Assembly (NCBI GenBank): GCA_014382585.1
Contig: JACNJL010000038.1
Location: 21,726 to 85,725, forward strand
DNA: 64,000 bases
Origin: Limisphaerales bacterium
GTDB taxonomy: Bacteria > Verrucomicrobiota > Verrucomicrobiia > Limisphaerales > UBA1100
Direction: 5' to 3'
Below the pieces are notes generated by a model. It was given only the letters and a program-made list of their open reading frames with translations. It searched no databases and was not told the origin of the DNA. Numbering within the stretch: the first letter of the stretch is position 1; every line of letters starts with the position of its first letter. Shown one piece after another: positions 36,634 to 46,182 of this stretch. A program made the position numbers and the translations under genes.

Positions 36634-38964
36634 TTATTTCTTGGACGCGTTTTTGGGGGGCAAGTTCAATTGGTGTGGATTTTTTTCGGTGTTGCCGGCG
36701 GCATCAGTGGCGGCGGCGGTGAGCTTCGCGGCGTTCGGCAGCTCGATGCTCCAGTCGGCCACGCCGTGTTGTTGGCGGTGGATGCGGGCGGCCTTGCCAT
36801 TCACGGTCACGGTCTTGATGAAGCCGTCGTCGTGGGTGGTGCCGGAGATTTTCAGCCGACCGCCCTGTTCGTCAATGCGGCGGATGATGGTTGCGGGCGG
36901 GAGGTCATCGACCGGCTGCAGCAGCTCGGGGAATGCCACGTTGACCACTTCCGCCACGACCGACTCGTCGCCGGTGAGCCCGGGCTCCTGCGCGTATTTG
37001 TTGCCGTCGCCGAGCAAATCCTTCGCACGCGTGCTCACCACTTTCGCGTGTTTGCCGGGGCCGAAATGATTGTGCAGAAAATACGGCACGCCCTTGGGCG
37101 TGGACGGCTGCAGGCGCGGACCGCCGCCGAGGTTCATCAATGGCCAGCGATCCGGGCGCGAGCGGTCGCGCACGGTCACGTTGCGGAAATGCGACTCGGC
37201 CTTGCCGGTTACATTATTGGCGCTCATTTGTATCAACGGCATCCGCCCGCCGTAGCCGAGCTGGCTGAAGGTGAGCCCGTCCACCGTGATGCTGCCGTGT
37301 TGCAGGCTGCGGTCGTCGAGGCCGCGATTGAACGGCTCGGCGCCGGTGGCGGCAATGTGCAGGTTTTTGTAAACGTGATTCTCGAACAACGGCCGGTAAA
37401 TACCGTACGCCGCGTGGTCGATGTGCACGTCTTCAATGAGCATCGTGGGCAATTGCGCCCGCAGCGCGTAGTGGGTTTGCCACAGCTTCAGCCCGCTTAC
37501 CCGATGCGGATGCCGCGTGTCCGGGCCCACGCCATCGGTGCCGGCGAGCGCCACGGAGTAGAGGCCTTCGGTGTGGGATTCGTTGCCCGAAAAGCGGCTG
37601 ATGGCCAGCGTGCGAATGTCGACGGTTTGGGTTTTGCCGTCGGGCATCAGCACGTCGAGATTGCTGTCAAAATTGCTGCGGCGCTGGCTGTCGTAGCGGT
37701 AACCGTATTGGTCATTCTCCACCGCCACGTTTCGCGTGAGGGTGTTGCGTCCGTTGGCCCACCAAAATGCCGCGCCGTCATTCGGGTCGAAGGGCAGCAC
37801 TTGATCGGGCAGCCGCCGCCCACGCATCGCCTGCACGCCGAGATTGCGGTCCAGCAGGTTGAACACCTCCGTGCCGTCCTCCAGAAAATACCCGTGCCCC
37901 ACCGATTGATAGCCCACGCAGTCGCGCACCAGCAGGTATTGCGTGCCGTGAACGGTCACCCAGCGGTTGTGCGAATCGACAATCGCCGCGCCGACCACCG
38001 CGCTGCCGCGCATGGTGGTGCCGACGAGATGAAAATGAATCGCGTATCGTCCCAGCACGCCTTCCTTGCCGAGGTGCGCAAACCGCGCGTAGCTGATGCC
38101 GCCCTTGCTGTAGCGATGAAACATCGTGTGCCCGCGCACGCCCTCGGGATCGGCGCTCTCGATGATCACGTTGCGCGACAGGTTCGCCACCTCACTGCGA
38201 AACTTGCCCTCGCCAAAATGTTCCGCGCGCAACGGCCGGTCGAGCGTCAGCACGCGCCCGTCCATCGCCTTGATAACGCGCTCTTCGGTGCCAATCTCAT
38301 CACGCTTTTTCGCGCCCGTCACAATCACCGAATCGCCTGCGCGCCAGCCCGTCACCGGCTCGGCCAAGGTCACCCGCGAATCTCCCGCCTTCGCCCCGGC
38401 CCCGAGCTTGACCCAAGTGCGGTTCATCGGCGCGCCGTGCAGCTCCATCCGCGCCGAGCAACACACCAGCGCCGGCGCGTCGTCCTCGTCCATCCCTTTG
38501 ATAAAGTGCAGCCGAATGCGCGCGGTGTGTTTCGCCGGAATCGGATTTTGCAGCGTGCCGACCTCCAGCGTCGGCATCGCGCCGGTGGGCACGGCATTCG
38601 GCTCGCCCGCCCGGTTGACACCGTGGAAATCACACGCGAACCCGCGCTCAGTGCAGCGATTGCCCGCCTGCACCTTCAGCAGTGCCACATTCAATTCCGT
38701 GCTGCGGTCGCGCGCAAACCGCAACGTGCCCGCCACTTGCAACAGCCGAATCACCGGCGTGCGCCGCGCCTCAAACCGCACCACTGTCCCCGCGCTGACC
38801 AACACGCGGTCCCCCGCCTTCGGCACACGCTTGGGCTCCCAAGTTTTCGCGTCCGTCCAGTCACCATTGGCCACCGACCGCACAGAAAATTTCACTGCGC
38901 CATTTTGAGCGGCAACAGACATGGCGGTGAGAAGACAAAAAACAAGGAGACGATTCATGGCCAT
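36634..38964 (-). CDS. Secreted G8-domain / beta-helix protein
   Basis: 776 residues from ATG 38964 (another ATG two codons later), with signal peptide MNRLLVFCLLTAMSVAAQ. Residues ~30-160 are a G8 domain (WTDAKTWEPKRVPKAGDRVL, then VQAGNRCTERGFACDF). The long middle is a right-handed beta-helix region (NNVIIESADPEGVRGHTM, HFHLVGTTMRGSAVVGAAIV, NTLTRNVAVEND), like CEMIP/TMEM2-type hyaluronidase relatives. A C-terminal Ig-like part holds WSIELPNAAKLTAAATDAAG. Likely acts on, or binds, a polysaccharide outside the cell. Confidence 0.88.
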   Translation of the reverse strand: MAMNRLLVFCLLTAMSVAAQNGAVKFSVRSVANGDWTDAKTWEPKRVPKAGDRVLVSAGTVVRFEARRTPVIRLLQVAGTLRFARDRSTELNVALLKVQAGNRCTERGFACDFHGVNRAGEPNAVPTGAMPTLEVGTLQNPIPAKHTARIRLHFIKGMDEDDAPALVCCSARMELHGAPMNRTWVKLGAGAKAGDSRVTLAEPVTGWRAGDSVIVTGAKKRDEIGTEERVIKAMDGRVLTLDRPLRAEHFGEGKFRSEVANLSRNVIIESADPEGVRGHTMFHRYSKGGISYARFAHLGKEGVLGRYAIHFHLVGTTMRGSAVVGAAIVDSHNRWVTVHGTQYLLVRDCVGYQSVGHGYFLEDGTEVFNLLDRNLGVQAMRGRRLPDQVLPFDPNDGAAFWWANGRNTLTRNVAVENDQYGYRYDSQRRSNFDSNLDVLMPDGKTQTVDIRTLAISRFSGNESHTEGLYSVALAGTDGVGPDTRHPHRVSGLKLWQTHYALRAQLPTMLIEDVHIDHAAYGIYRPLFENHVYKNLHIAATGAEPFNRGLDDRSLQHGSITVDGLTFSQLGYGGRMPLIQMSANNVTGKAESHFRNVTVRDRSRPDRWPLMNLGGGPRLQPSTPKGVPYFLHNHFGPGKHAKVVSTRAKDLLGDGNKYAQEPGLTGDESVVAEVVNVAFPELLQPVDDLPPATIIRRIDEQGGRLKISGTTHDDGFIKTVTVNGKAARIHRQQHGVADWSIELPNAAKLTAAATDAAGNTEKNPHQLNLPPKNASKK

Positions 38965-39012
38965 GGAGGATGTTAGCCGTTGGACGGTTAGCGGCAAGTG
39001 TAATTCGGGGGT

Positions 39013-39129
39013 GGTAATGACCAAGGCTCAAGAACCAACGACCAAGGAATGTCCAACCCCCAAATTGATCAACGGGCATTTCATTTTGGGACTTCCTTGG
39101 ATCTTGGGAATTGGACCTTGGTCATTACC
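39013..39129. repeat. Nested intergenic palindrome (GACCAAGG type)
   Basis: Outer arms GGTAATGACCAAGG (39013-39026) and CCTTGGTCATTACC (39116-39129) are a perfect 14-base inverted repeat, and CCAAGGAA/TTCCTTGG and CCCAAA/TTTGGG pairs lie inside. It fills nearly the whole gap between the selenoprotein candidate and the G8 gene, and the stop codon of the former lies in the right arm. It is likely a dispersed MITE- or REP-like element that can also terminate transcription. Confidence 0.75.
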
Positions 39130-40246
39130 GGATATACCCGGGCAACCAGCCGCGGGAGCCTTGGGGCGGTATGGTGTCGGCCGCGTCCTTGCCGTCGGCC
39201 AGCGTGAAGGCAATGGCGAGGGGAAATTTGCCTTTCGGCGCGTTGTGGGTGTAGGGGCCTTCGCCGTGGAATGGGCCGTGAGCGACGAGGTCGAGGCGGG
39301 TGACTTTGCCGTTCTTGGTTTCCACGCGGCCGAGGAGTTGCGCCTCGTAGCCGCGGTCGCCATTGGCGGTTTGCAGGTGAACGGTGGCGCGGAGTTGGCC
39401 GTTGGTGAGCTGGCCCTTCAGCGTTTTGATTTCGGTCTCGCGCCACATGGGCGGTTCGCCGCGGGTGTTGTCCACGAGATGAAATCGCGCGAGGCGTTTC
39501 AAGAGGCTGGCCGGAAATTGCCCCTTTGCGAGCGCCGCGTGTTCATCGGCGCGAATCCACAGATTGTCACGGCCGAGGGAGGTTTGAAAAATGCGGCGCC
39601 ATTCGTTTTCTGGTTCGTCGTAGCCGCTGAGGATTTTGGAGGTCACGCGCACAACGAGGCCACCCTTGGGCGACTGCGGATTGTACCGGGCATCCGGCGC
39701 GCCTTTGGCAATGGCGGCCACTTTCACGGGCTGATGTTGTTGCAGGGAACCGTTCATCATCCGCAGCACGCGATCGGCGCCGCGGTTGTTGGTGTAGGCG
39801 AGCAACCGGCCGGAGGCATCGGCGGTGTACAAGCCCTGCGTCGTCCCGCGGCCGATCTTGCGGGGGCCTTGGTTGGCGATCTTTTGGTAGAAGCGACCTT
39901 CGTTGTCCTTCTGTCGGCGCTGATACGCTTGATCGATGGCCACGGGGATGAAGCGCGTTTGCAGGAGCTTCACAATTTGCGGATTGGCAAAGGTCGACTC
40001 ACGGTCGAGCACGCCGTTGTTTCATGTGCACCCCAGCGGATGGCCATCCATCGCCCAAATAAAAATCGGCTTTCCCTCCCGGGCCGCGGCGGCTTGGGCA
40101 TCGAGCACGGAAGTCTTCCACGGGATGGTGCGCCACGTGGCCTTGGGATCGGGCTGCAGTTCGCGGTGCAGTTTTTGAAACTCCGCCTCCGTCAACCCGA
40201 GGGTAGCATAAACAAAAATAAATGAAACAAGCCAAAGCACTTTCAT
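39125..40246 (-). CDS. Thioredoxin-like protein with in-frame TGA: candidate selenoprotein
   Basis: 373 residues when the in-frame TGA at 40024-40022 (codon 75) is read as selenocysteine. The frame before it carries a signal peptide (MKVLWLVSFIFVYATLG) and GKPIFIWAMDGHPLGCT, the first strand of a thioredoxin-type fold. After the TGA the same frame continues for 298 codons with NNGVLDRESTFANPQIVKLL and RFIPVAIDQAYQRR, as such proteins do. So the redox motif would be Cys73-Thr-Sec75. A hairpin fitting a bacterial SECIS lies just after the TGA. A Cys-to-stop mutation or error is the alternative. No sel genes are in the window. Confidence 0.72.
39986..40015 (-). promoter_or_regulatory. Candidate bacterial SECIS hairpin
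   Basis: Reading the mRNA, six bases after the TGA, GGC (40015-40013) pairs with GCC (39988-39986). After a small internal loop, UCGAC (40008-40004) pairs with GUCGA (39998-39994) around the loop CGUGA. The loop starts 18 bases after the TGA and has a G-U at its second and third places, which meets the known requirements for bacterial SECIS elements (16-37 bases, G in the first two loop positions). Confidence 0.6.
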
Positions 40247-40315
40247 GCCCTGAAGATGACGCCTGATGTTAATTGGGGCAAGGACTTGTTGCGCTTTTCA
40301 AGGAGTATAACGCAA

Positions 40316-41845
40316 CTACTTCACGCAATGCTCGGCCAAGGCCACGGCTTTGATCATGGCTTTGGCTTTGTTGACGGTTTCTTGAAATTCGGCTTCGGGA
40401 ACGGAATCGTTGACCCAACCGCCGCCGGCTTGGACGTAGGCTTTGCCGTCTTTGAGCATGGCGGTGCGGATGGTGATGCAGCAGTCGAGGTTGCCGTTAA
40501 AGCTGAAGTAGCCGACCGTGCCGCCGTAGGGGCCGCGGGTGGTTTGCTCGAATTCGCTGATGATTTGCATGGCGCGAATCTTCGGCGCACCGGTGAGAGT
40601 GCCGGCAGGGAAAGTGGTGCGGAGGAGATCGTAGGGCGTTTTGTCAGCGGTGAGTTTGCCGGTCACGCTGCTGACGATGTGCATCACGTGACTGTACCGT
40701 TCAATGACCATCAGGTCGGCCACCTGCACGCTGCCGTACTCGCACACGCGACCGATGTCGTTGCGGGCGAGGTCCACGAGCATGACGTGTTCGGCACGTT
40801 CTTTGGGGTCGGCGAGTAGATCTTTTTCGTGCGCCAAATCTTCATCCGCCGTCTTGCCGCGCGGACGCGTGCCGGCGATGGGCCGGATTTGCACCTGCCC
40901 TTCCTCGCTGCGCACATGGATTTCCGGCGAAGCGCCCACGAGCGAAAAGCCATCGAGCTCCAGCAAGAACATGTAGGGCGAAGGGTTGATGGATCGCACG
41001 GCGCGATAGACATCGAGCGGATCGGCCTTCACTTCAGTGGAGAAGCGTTGCGAGCCGACCACCTGGATGATGTCGCCCGCGCGAATGTATTCCTTGCTCT
41101 TGGCGACGTTGGCGAGGAAAGCGTCCTTCTCCATGTTGGATTCAAACGACGCCGCGGGCGGCTCGGCAGCGAGCGACACCGGCCGATGCTCCAGCGGTTG
41201 TTCAAGCAACGACACGAGCCGCTCGACTTCCTCAACCGCATCTTCGTAGGCGTCCTCCGGCTTGGCGCCGTTCTCGATGATGGCGTTCACGAGAATGGTC
41301 ACCGTCTGCCGCACGCGATCGAAGATCAGCAGTTCATCGGCGATCAGAAAATACATCGTGGGTGTGCCCAGCTCATCCTTGGGCGGGCGCGGCACCACCG
41401 GCTCCACGTCATGAATAAATTCGTACCCCACAAACCCCATCGCACCGCCGGTAAATCGCGGCAGCCCCGGCAGATCCACGGCGCGATACCGGCCCAGCAC
41501 ACGCTCCACCACCTCCAGCCCGTCGCGCACATGATGCTCGCCCGGCTCGCGACTCACCGTGTAGGTAGCCGTCACCTTGCCGCCTTCCACCACCTGCACC
41601 TGATCGCCATCCTGCCGAATGATCCCGCGCGGATTACAGCCCACAAACGAGTACCGGCTCAAGTGCTCGCCGCCCTCCACGCTTTCGCACAGAAACGCCT
41701 CGCCGTCCGAACGAATTTTGCGATAGGCCGAAAGCGGCGTCTCGAAGTCCGCCAGAATCTCGCGGTACACCGGGATCAAATTCCCCTCCTGCGCGTGCTG
41801 CAAAAACGCCTCGCGCGAAGGTGTAATGTGCGAAACTTCACTCAC
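40316..41845 (-). CDS. trpE: Anthranilate synthase component I (TrpE)
   Basis: Converts chorismate and ammonia to anthranilate, first step of tryptophan synthesis. 509 residues. The N-terminal part has [19 protein letters not shown] and the feedback-binding [16 protein letters not shown]. The chorismate-binding part has [36 protein letters not shown] and [13 protein letters not shown], all standard. It overlaps hisI by ATGA, so tryptophan and histidine genes share one operon here. TrpG is not in the window. Confidence 0.96.
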   Translation of the reverse strand: MSEVSHITPSREAFLQHAQEGNLIPVYREILADFETPLSAYRKIRSDGEAFLCESVEGGEHLSRYSFVGCNPRGIIRQDGDQVQVVEGGKVTATYTVSREPGEHHVRDGLEVVERVLGRYRAVDLPGLPRFTGGAMGFVGYEFIHDVEPVVPRPPKDELGTPTMYFLIADELLIFDRVRQTVTILVNAIIENGAKPEDAYEDAVEEVERLVSLLEQPLEHRPVSLAAEPPAASFESNMEKDAFLANVAKSKEYIRAGDIIQVVGSQRFSTEVKADPLDVYRAVRSINPSPYMFLLELDGFSLVGASPEIHVRSEEGQVQIRPIAGTRPRGKTADEDLAHEKDLLADPKERAEHVMLVDLARNDIGRVCEYGSVQVADLMVIERYSHVMHIVSSVTGKLTADKTPYDLLRTTFPAGTLTGAPKIRAMQIISEFEQTTRGPYGGTVGYFSFNGNLDCCITIRTAMLKDGKAYVQAGGGWVNDSVPEAEFQETVNKAKAMIKAVALAEHCVK

Positions 41846-42228
41846 GACTTCTTGCCGTACAATTCCTCAGGATCCACCAACCGTTCCTCGGTCACCACAC
41901 CGGCATCCTCTTTTACGCTGCGGAAGAAACAACTCTTGTAACCCTCGTGACAGGCCGCGCCGATCTGCTCCACCTGAATCAACAACGTGTCGCCATCGCA
42001 ATCGTAGGCCACATCCTTCACCTGTTGGGTGTTGCCGCTGCTCTCCCCTTTCATCCAATACTTCTGCCGACTGCGGCTCCAGAAATGCGTCTTCCCCGTC
42101 TCGATGGTATCGCGAATCGAATCCGCATTCATCCACGCCATCATCAACACTCGGCCTGTCCCTTCCTCCTGGATAATCGCCGGGATCAAGCCGTCGTCAT
42201 TAAATTTCAAACTATCGATAAAGGACAT
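41842..42228 (-). CDS. hisI: Phosphoribosyl-AMP cyclohydrolase (HisI)
   Basis: Third step of histidine synthesis. 128 residues, single-domain HisI without the HisE part. [17 protein letters not shown] and [19 protein letters not shown] are signature segments. The zinc ligands are in [19 protein letters not shown] and SCFFR. It follows hisF after 42 bases and overlaps trpE. Confidence 0.96.
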   Translation of the reverse strand: MSFIDSLKFNDDGLIPAIIQEEGTGRVLMMAWMNADSIRDTIETGKTHFWSRSRQKYWMKGESSGNTQQVKDVAYDCDGDTLLIQVEQIGAACHEGYKSCFFRSVKEDAGVVTEERLVDPEELYGKKS

Positions 42229-42237
42229 GGGCGGAAC

Positions 42238-42270
42238 TTAACCACAGAGGCACAGGGAGCACACGGAAAA
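42238..42270. repeat. ACCACAGAGGCACAG-type dispersed repeat in the hisF-hisI gap
   Basis: TTAACCACAGAGGCACAGGG followed by AGCACACGG fills the 42-base gap between two operon genes. The same repeat type appears in complement at 35536-35601 and as a palindrome at 50777-50814. Confidence 0.6.
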
Positions 42271-43047
42271 TCAAACCACCCGCACGGGAATCTCGGCTTG
42301 GGCGAGATGCGATTTCACATCGGCCACGGTGTATTCGCCAAAGTGAAAAATGCTGGCGGCAAGAACGGCATCGGCTTGGCCTTGTTTGAGGACATCCACC
42401 ATGTGATCGAGATTGCCTGCGCCACCACTGGCCACCACGGGCACGCCGACATTCTCGCTGATGCGGCGGGTGATCTCGATGTCGTAGCCCGCCTTGGTGC
42501 CGTCGGCATCAATGCTGTTTAAGACAATCTCTCCCGCGCCGAGTGCCACCGCTTCCTTCGCCCATTCGATGGCGTCCAGCCCGGCTTCCTTGCGGCCGCC
42601 GTGGGTGAACACGCGCCATTCTTCATCGCCGATCTTCTTGGCGTCGATGCTCACCACGATGCATTGGCTGCCAAATTTTTCCGCGCCCTCGCGAATGAGC
42701 GGCGGGTTGGCGATGGCGGAGGAATTGATGCTCACCTTGTCCGCCCCCGCCTTGAGCATCGTGCTCATGTCTTCCACGGTGCGAATTCCGCCGCCCACTG
42801 TGAGCGGCATGAAACACTGGTCGCCGGCGCGCTCGATCACATCCACGATGGTCTTGCGTTCATGCGCACTGGCGGTGATGTCGAAGAACACCATCTCATC
42901 AGCACCTTGCCGGTTATACTCCAACGCCAGCTCCACCGGATCACCCACATTGCGCAATTCGCCGGCCTCGGCCTTGCCGAACTGCACCCCACGGGTCACT
43001 TGTCCATCGTGAACATCGAGGCAGGGAATGACGCGTTTGGCTAACAT
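42271..43047 (-). CDS. hisF: Imidazole glycerol phosphate synthase subunit HisF
   Basis: Cyclase subunit that forms IGP and AICAR using ammonia from HisH. 258 residues, TIM barrel. The N-terminal catalytic Asp is in [12 protein letters not shown], the second in [15 protein letters not shown]. Phosphate sites are in [10 protein letters not shown] and [13 protein letters not shown]. First gene of the hisF-hisI-trpE run. HisH is not in the window. Confidence 0.97.
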   Translation of the reverse strand: MLAKRVIPCLDVHDGQVTRGVQFGKAEAGELRNVGDPVELALEYNRQGADEMVFFDITASAHERKTIVDVIERAGDQCFMPLTVGGGIRTVEDMSTMLKAGADKVSINSSAIANPPLIREGAEKFGSQCIVVSIDAKKIGDEEWRVFTHGGRKEAGLDAIEWAKEAVALGAGEIVLNSIDADGTKAGYDIEITRRISENVGVPVVASGGAGNLDHMVDVLKQGQADAVLAASIFHFGEYTVADVKSHLAQAEIPVRVV

Positions 43048-43126
43048 CTTAAACGGGCGGCGAGATTAGCGACAGGATGAAGCCGCCACGAGTGAAAAAG
43101 TATTTGTACGTGTGCACACTATTCTG

Positions 43127-43154
43127 TTGCCAGCACACTGGGAAGGCGTACACT
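43127..43154 (+). promoter_or_regulatory. Candidate promoter, leaderless geometry
   Basis: TTGCCA (43127-43132), a 16-base spacer, then TACACT (43149-43154), with the ATG of the next gene six bases later at 43161. No SD sequence precedes that ATG. Same spacing as the site at 10287-10314. Confidence 0.45.
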
Positions 43155-43160
43155 TTTTGA

Positions 43161-43604
43161 ATGTTACGACTAATTGGCTTGCTTTCGATTTTGGTGACAC
43201 TGGGTTTTGCCCCCCAACTTTCCGCGCAACTTTTTGGCCCCGGCGTTTTGCGCACGGGCCCGGGGATGGCCGATCGCACCATTGAAATCAAACTGCCCGC
43301 CCGCCCCGGCGCGCAAGCGGCCACGGTGCTCATCACGCCGCCTGCACAGTCGATGCAGCAGATTCAGCAGATTCAGCAGATTCAGCCGCAATTGGTCGCA
43401 CCGGTGCCCTATATGCCGGGCTATTTTCCTCAGCCAAATTACTTTGGGATGCCACGCGGGTTGCCGATGCACACGATGGCAATGACGCCGGGCGCCCAAT
43501 ATGCGTGGCCAATGTACGTTCAGCCGACGGCTGGATCGGTGATTATTATCACGCCACCGCGCGTAAATGCCGCATATCCGGCCCGAGCACTGTTTGGGCG
43601 ATAA
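43161..43604 (+). CDS. Small secreted Pro/Gln-rich protein
   Basis: 147 residues with signal peptide (LIGLLSILVTLGFAPQLSA) cleaved near AQLFG. The middle holds a QIQ repeat coded by three tandem nine-base units (about 43360-43387), then Pro/Tyr-rich sequence. It ends in ARALFGR, like the KLFGR end of the next protein, and both mature parts start QLFG. Function unknown, perhaps a structural envelope component. A strong terminator follows. Confidence 0.7.
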   Translation: MLRLIGLLSILVTLGFAPQLSAQLFGPGVLRTGPGMADRTIEIKLPARPGAQAATVLITPPAQSMQQIQQIQQIQPQLVAPVPYMPGYFPQPNYFGMPRGLPMHTMAMTPGAQYAWPMYVQPTAGSVIIITPPRVNAAYPARALFGR

Positions 43605-43627
43605 ATTCAAAACTTCAATTTCCAGCC

Positions 43628-43664
43628 AAAAACCGCTGTTTTTAGCATAAAACGGCGGTTTTTT
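43628..43664 (+). terminator. Strong intrinsic terminator
   Basis: A 15-base stem (AAAAACCGCTGTTTT with AAAACGGCGGTTTTT, one T-G pair) with a six-base loop, TAGCAT, ends in a T-run. It separates the 43161 gene from the next. Confidence 0.88.
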
Positions 43665-43769
43665 GTTTGCCCGCACAAACTTGACCCAAAACGGCACGCG
43701 GTTTGCTGTGAATAACCTGTTAACAAATCCGGTTTCCAAACTGAAAAAACCAAGGAAGGTATCGTTATT

Positions 43770-44345
43770 ATGAATAAAACAGCCATTTTCGCCCTCTTTT
43801 CACTAACGATTTCTGTGTGCACAACGCAGGCACAACTTTTCGGAGGCCTGAATATTCCCGGCTTACGCGCAGCAGGTGAGCCCGCCCCCGCGCCGCAGCC
43901 CGCGCCGCAAACACGCGCACCGGCGGCAACGACCACCACGGTTTTGGGCGCAGCAATCGGCGGTGTGGTGGGCAGCAAAAGCAATCGAACCACCGAAGGC
44001 ACGGCCATCGGAGGCGCATTGGGTTTATTGATCGGCCAAATGATGGACCGCAAGGCGGCACAAAAAGCCGAGGCCGATCGCCAAGCCGCGCTGGAACGCG
44101 CACAGAATCCCCAAAGCTCAAACCCCGAAATTGGCCCTCAACCGCAGATTGATCCCGCGACAGGTTTGCCGATTGATCCGAATGCGCCTGCCGTCGGCAC
44201 TGCTGCCCCAACAATTGATCCCGCAACGGGTTTGCCTGTGTTCGGCCCCGGCGGGGGAGTTACCGCGCCCGCGTCCACAACAGAAGCTCCGGCAAAGCCC
44301 CGCCTCTCCCCGCGCAAACGCGTGAATAAACTTTTCGGTCGATGA
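43770..44345 (+). CDS. Secreted glycine-zipper protein with IDPATGLP repeats
   Basis: 191 residues, signal peptide (AIFALFSLTISVCTTQA), SD AAGGAAGG before the ATG. VLGAAIGGVVGSKSN and AIGGALGLLIGQMMD are a glycine-zipper pair, able to sit in a membrane. Two copies of IDPATGLP follow; the same octapeptide occurs in the lipoprotein at 46582-47355. It ends in KRVNKLFGR. Likely an outer-membrane or periplasmic envelope protein. Confidence 0.75.
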   Translation: MNKTAIFALFSLTISVCTTQAQLFGGLNIPGLRAAGEPAPAPQPAPQTRAPAATTTTVLGAAIGGVVGSKSNRTTEGTAIGGALGLLIGQMMDRKAAQKAEADRQAALERAQNPQSSNPEIGPQPQIDPATGLPIDPNAPAVGTAAPTIDPATGLPVFGPGGGVTAPASTTEAPAKPRLSPRKRVNKLFGR

Positions 44346-44382
44346 CTTTTCTGCCATATTCTCCCGTCCAAAGGAGTACGGT

Positions 44383-45000
44383 ATGAAATACATCATCACA
44401 CTTTTTGTTGGCACGGCCCTTTGGGTTGTGACCGGTTGCAACACCAACGGCAATTCCCCAAACGGCCCGAGCGTCACCGAAATGCGCCCGGGCGAGCGCG
44501 GCTTTGTGGCTGGGCTGGGCATTGAGTCGCAGGATCTCGTCACCATTTCCGAGAAGATGGCGCGCGGCATTCTCGGCGCGGATCCCATCGCCAAGGCTGA
44601 GGGCAAACCGGTGGTCGTGCTCGAGCCCATCAACAACGACACGCGCTTCCCCATCGACAAAGATATTTTTCTGATGCTGATCCGCGACAAACTGCTCGAA
44701 CACGCGGCCAGCAAAATAACTTTTGTGGCGCGTGAGCATATGGACAAATTAGAAAAAGAACGCGACCTCAAACTCAGCGGCCAAGTCACCGGCGGCGAAA
44801 AAATCACCGGCAATCAATTCAGAGGCGCGGACTTCATTCTCACCGGCACCTTCAAGGGAATCTCAGGCCGGGGAAATTCGGGGGCCAGCGACTACGTCCT
44901 GTACTCGTTCCAACTCATCGATCCGGATACCAGCGAAATTGTCTGGGGAGGAAATCATCAAATCAAAAAACAGGGCAAGGACGACGTCACTTATCGTTAG
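44383..45000 (+). CDS. LpoB-like lipoprotein (PBP activator family)
   Basis: 205 residues. The SD AAAGGAG precedes the ATG; the lipoprotein signal ends in ALWVVTGC. The body fits the LpoB family: VVVLEPINNDTRFPIDKDIF, then IRDKLLEHAASKITFVARE, then GADFILTGTFKGIS and YVLYSFQLIDPDTSEIVW. In enterobacteria LpoB activates the peptidoglycan synthase PBP1b. Neighbours COG3014 and YcfL-like match the conserved LpoB-linked cluster, which strengthens the call. Confidence 0.85.
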   Translation: MKYIITLFVGTALWVVTGCNTNGNSPNGPSVTEMRPGERGFVAGLGIESQDLVTISEKMARGILGADPIAKAEGKPVVVLEPINNDTRFPIDKDIFLMLIRDKLLEHAASKITFVAREHMDKLEKERDLKLSGQVTGGEKITGNQFRGADFILTGTFKGISGRGNSGASDYVLYSFQLIDPDTSEIVWGGNHQIKKQGKDDVTYR

Positions 45001-45024
45001 TCCGGCGCTTGTTTTTTCACGGTG

Positions 45025-46170
45025 ATGAAAATTGCCACGAGCATTTGTCTGTTAAGCGCGTTGGGATTCGCCGCGTGCCAAGCGCCGGTCATCCAGCGTG
45101 CACCGGAGTTTGATGGGGATCTCGTGGCCGCCGGCCATCGCAAAATCGCCCAAGCCCCCGCACACGATAAAAATCGCTGGCGGCTCATCACCGCCGTGCA
45201 CGCGCTTAAGCTCGACCGCCATTCCGAAGCACGCGCGCTGATCGCCACCGCCATGCCCTCGGCCGGGCAAATCCTGAAAGCCGATGCCCAAACGCGTTTG
45301 GCGCAAAGCCTGTTCTCGCCTGAGAATGTGAAAGGCTTCCACGGCGAATCGCACGAGCGCGCGATGGGCTGGTTTTATCGCGGCATGTTTTACTGGATGG
45401 ACGGTGAACCCGACAACGCCCGCGCCTGTTTCCGCACCGCGCAACTTATGGACGCGCTCGCCGCGCAGCCGGAGCATCGCGCCGATTGGATATTGCTCGA
45501 TTATCTCGATGGCTACATCACCACCAAACTCGGCAGCGATGGCGGTGACGCCCGCACCCGCGCCCAAGCCAATGCCCGCACCACTGCCCTGCCCGCTTAC
45601 AATTCAAAAGCCAACGTGATGGTGTTTTTGCAATTCGGCTTTGGGCCGATGAAAAAAACCGGTGGCGATGTGGGTGAAAAAATCGTGTACGACGGAGGGC
45701 ATTCCCAAACCCACTCCGCACGCATCACTGCGGGTGGACGCACGCTCACCGCGCCGGTTTTTGACAACCTCACTTTCCAAGCTACCACTCGTGGCGATCG
45801 CGCGATGGACGCCATCCTTGCCCGCAAAGCCACAATCAAAAAAACCGGCAACCTGGTCGGTGACATCGGCGTGACCGGTGGCGCCATCCTCGCAAACCAA
45901 CCCGAAACCGAAGGCGCAGGCGCAGCTTTGCTCGGTGCGGGTTTGGTGGGCAAAATTGTGGGCGGCTCCGCCGAACCGCGCGCGGATACCCGGACGTGGA
46001 CCAATTTGCCACAGCACCTCAGCTTTGCCGCGCTGCAACTGCCCGCAGGTGCCCACACGATTGCGATTGAATTCCTCGATACCAACGGCATTGCCTTGCC
46101 GAATCGACAAAAAAATATTTCAGTTACCGTACAAACTGGCCGCGACACCGTGGTGTTTGTGACCGATTAA
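45025..46170 (+). CDS. COG3014-type lipoprotein
   Basis: 381 residues from ATG 45025 (a GTG one codon earlier is possible). Lipoprotein signal CLLSALGFAACQAP. A helical TPR-like first half (WFYRGMFYWMDGEPDNARAC, then FRTAQLMDAL) and a beta/Gly-rich second half follow. COG3014 proteins are found beside LpoB and YcfL in other bacteria, as here. Function unknown. Confidence 0.8.
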   Translation: MKIATSICLLSALGFAACQAPVIQRAPEFDGDLVAAGHRKIAQAPAHDKNRWRLITAVHALKLDRHSEARALIATAMPSAGQILKADAQTRLAQSLFSPENVKGFHGESHERAMGWFYRGMFYWMDGEPDNARACFRTAQLMDALAAQPEHRADWILLDYLDGYITTKLGSDGGDARTRAQANARTTALPAYNSKANVMVFLQFGFGPMKKTGGDVGEKIVYDGGHSQTHSARITAGGRTLTAPVFDNLTFQATTRGDRAMDAILARKATIKKTGNLVGDIGVTGGAILANQPETEGAGAALLGAGLVGKIVGGSAEPRADTRTWTNLPQHLSFAALQLPAGAHTIAIEFLDTNGIALPNRQKNISVTVQTGRDTVVFVTD

Positions 46171-46182
46171 TAAAGAAGAATT

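Noticed and set aside
36619-38976. 785-residue open frame on the plus strand
   Set aside because: It is the antisense shadow of the G8-domain gene; composition is His/Arg/Val-rich with no motif, as expected in GC-rich antisense frames.
43360-43387. CAGATTCAG tandem units considered as a phase-variation tract
   Set aside because: The unit is nine bases, so copy changes keep the frame and only lengthen the QIQ stretch.
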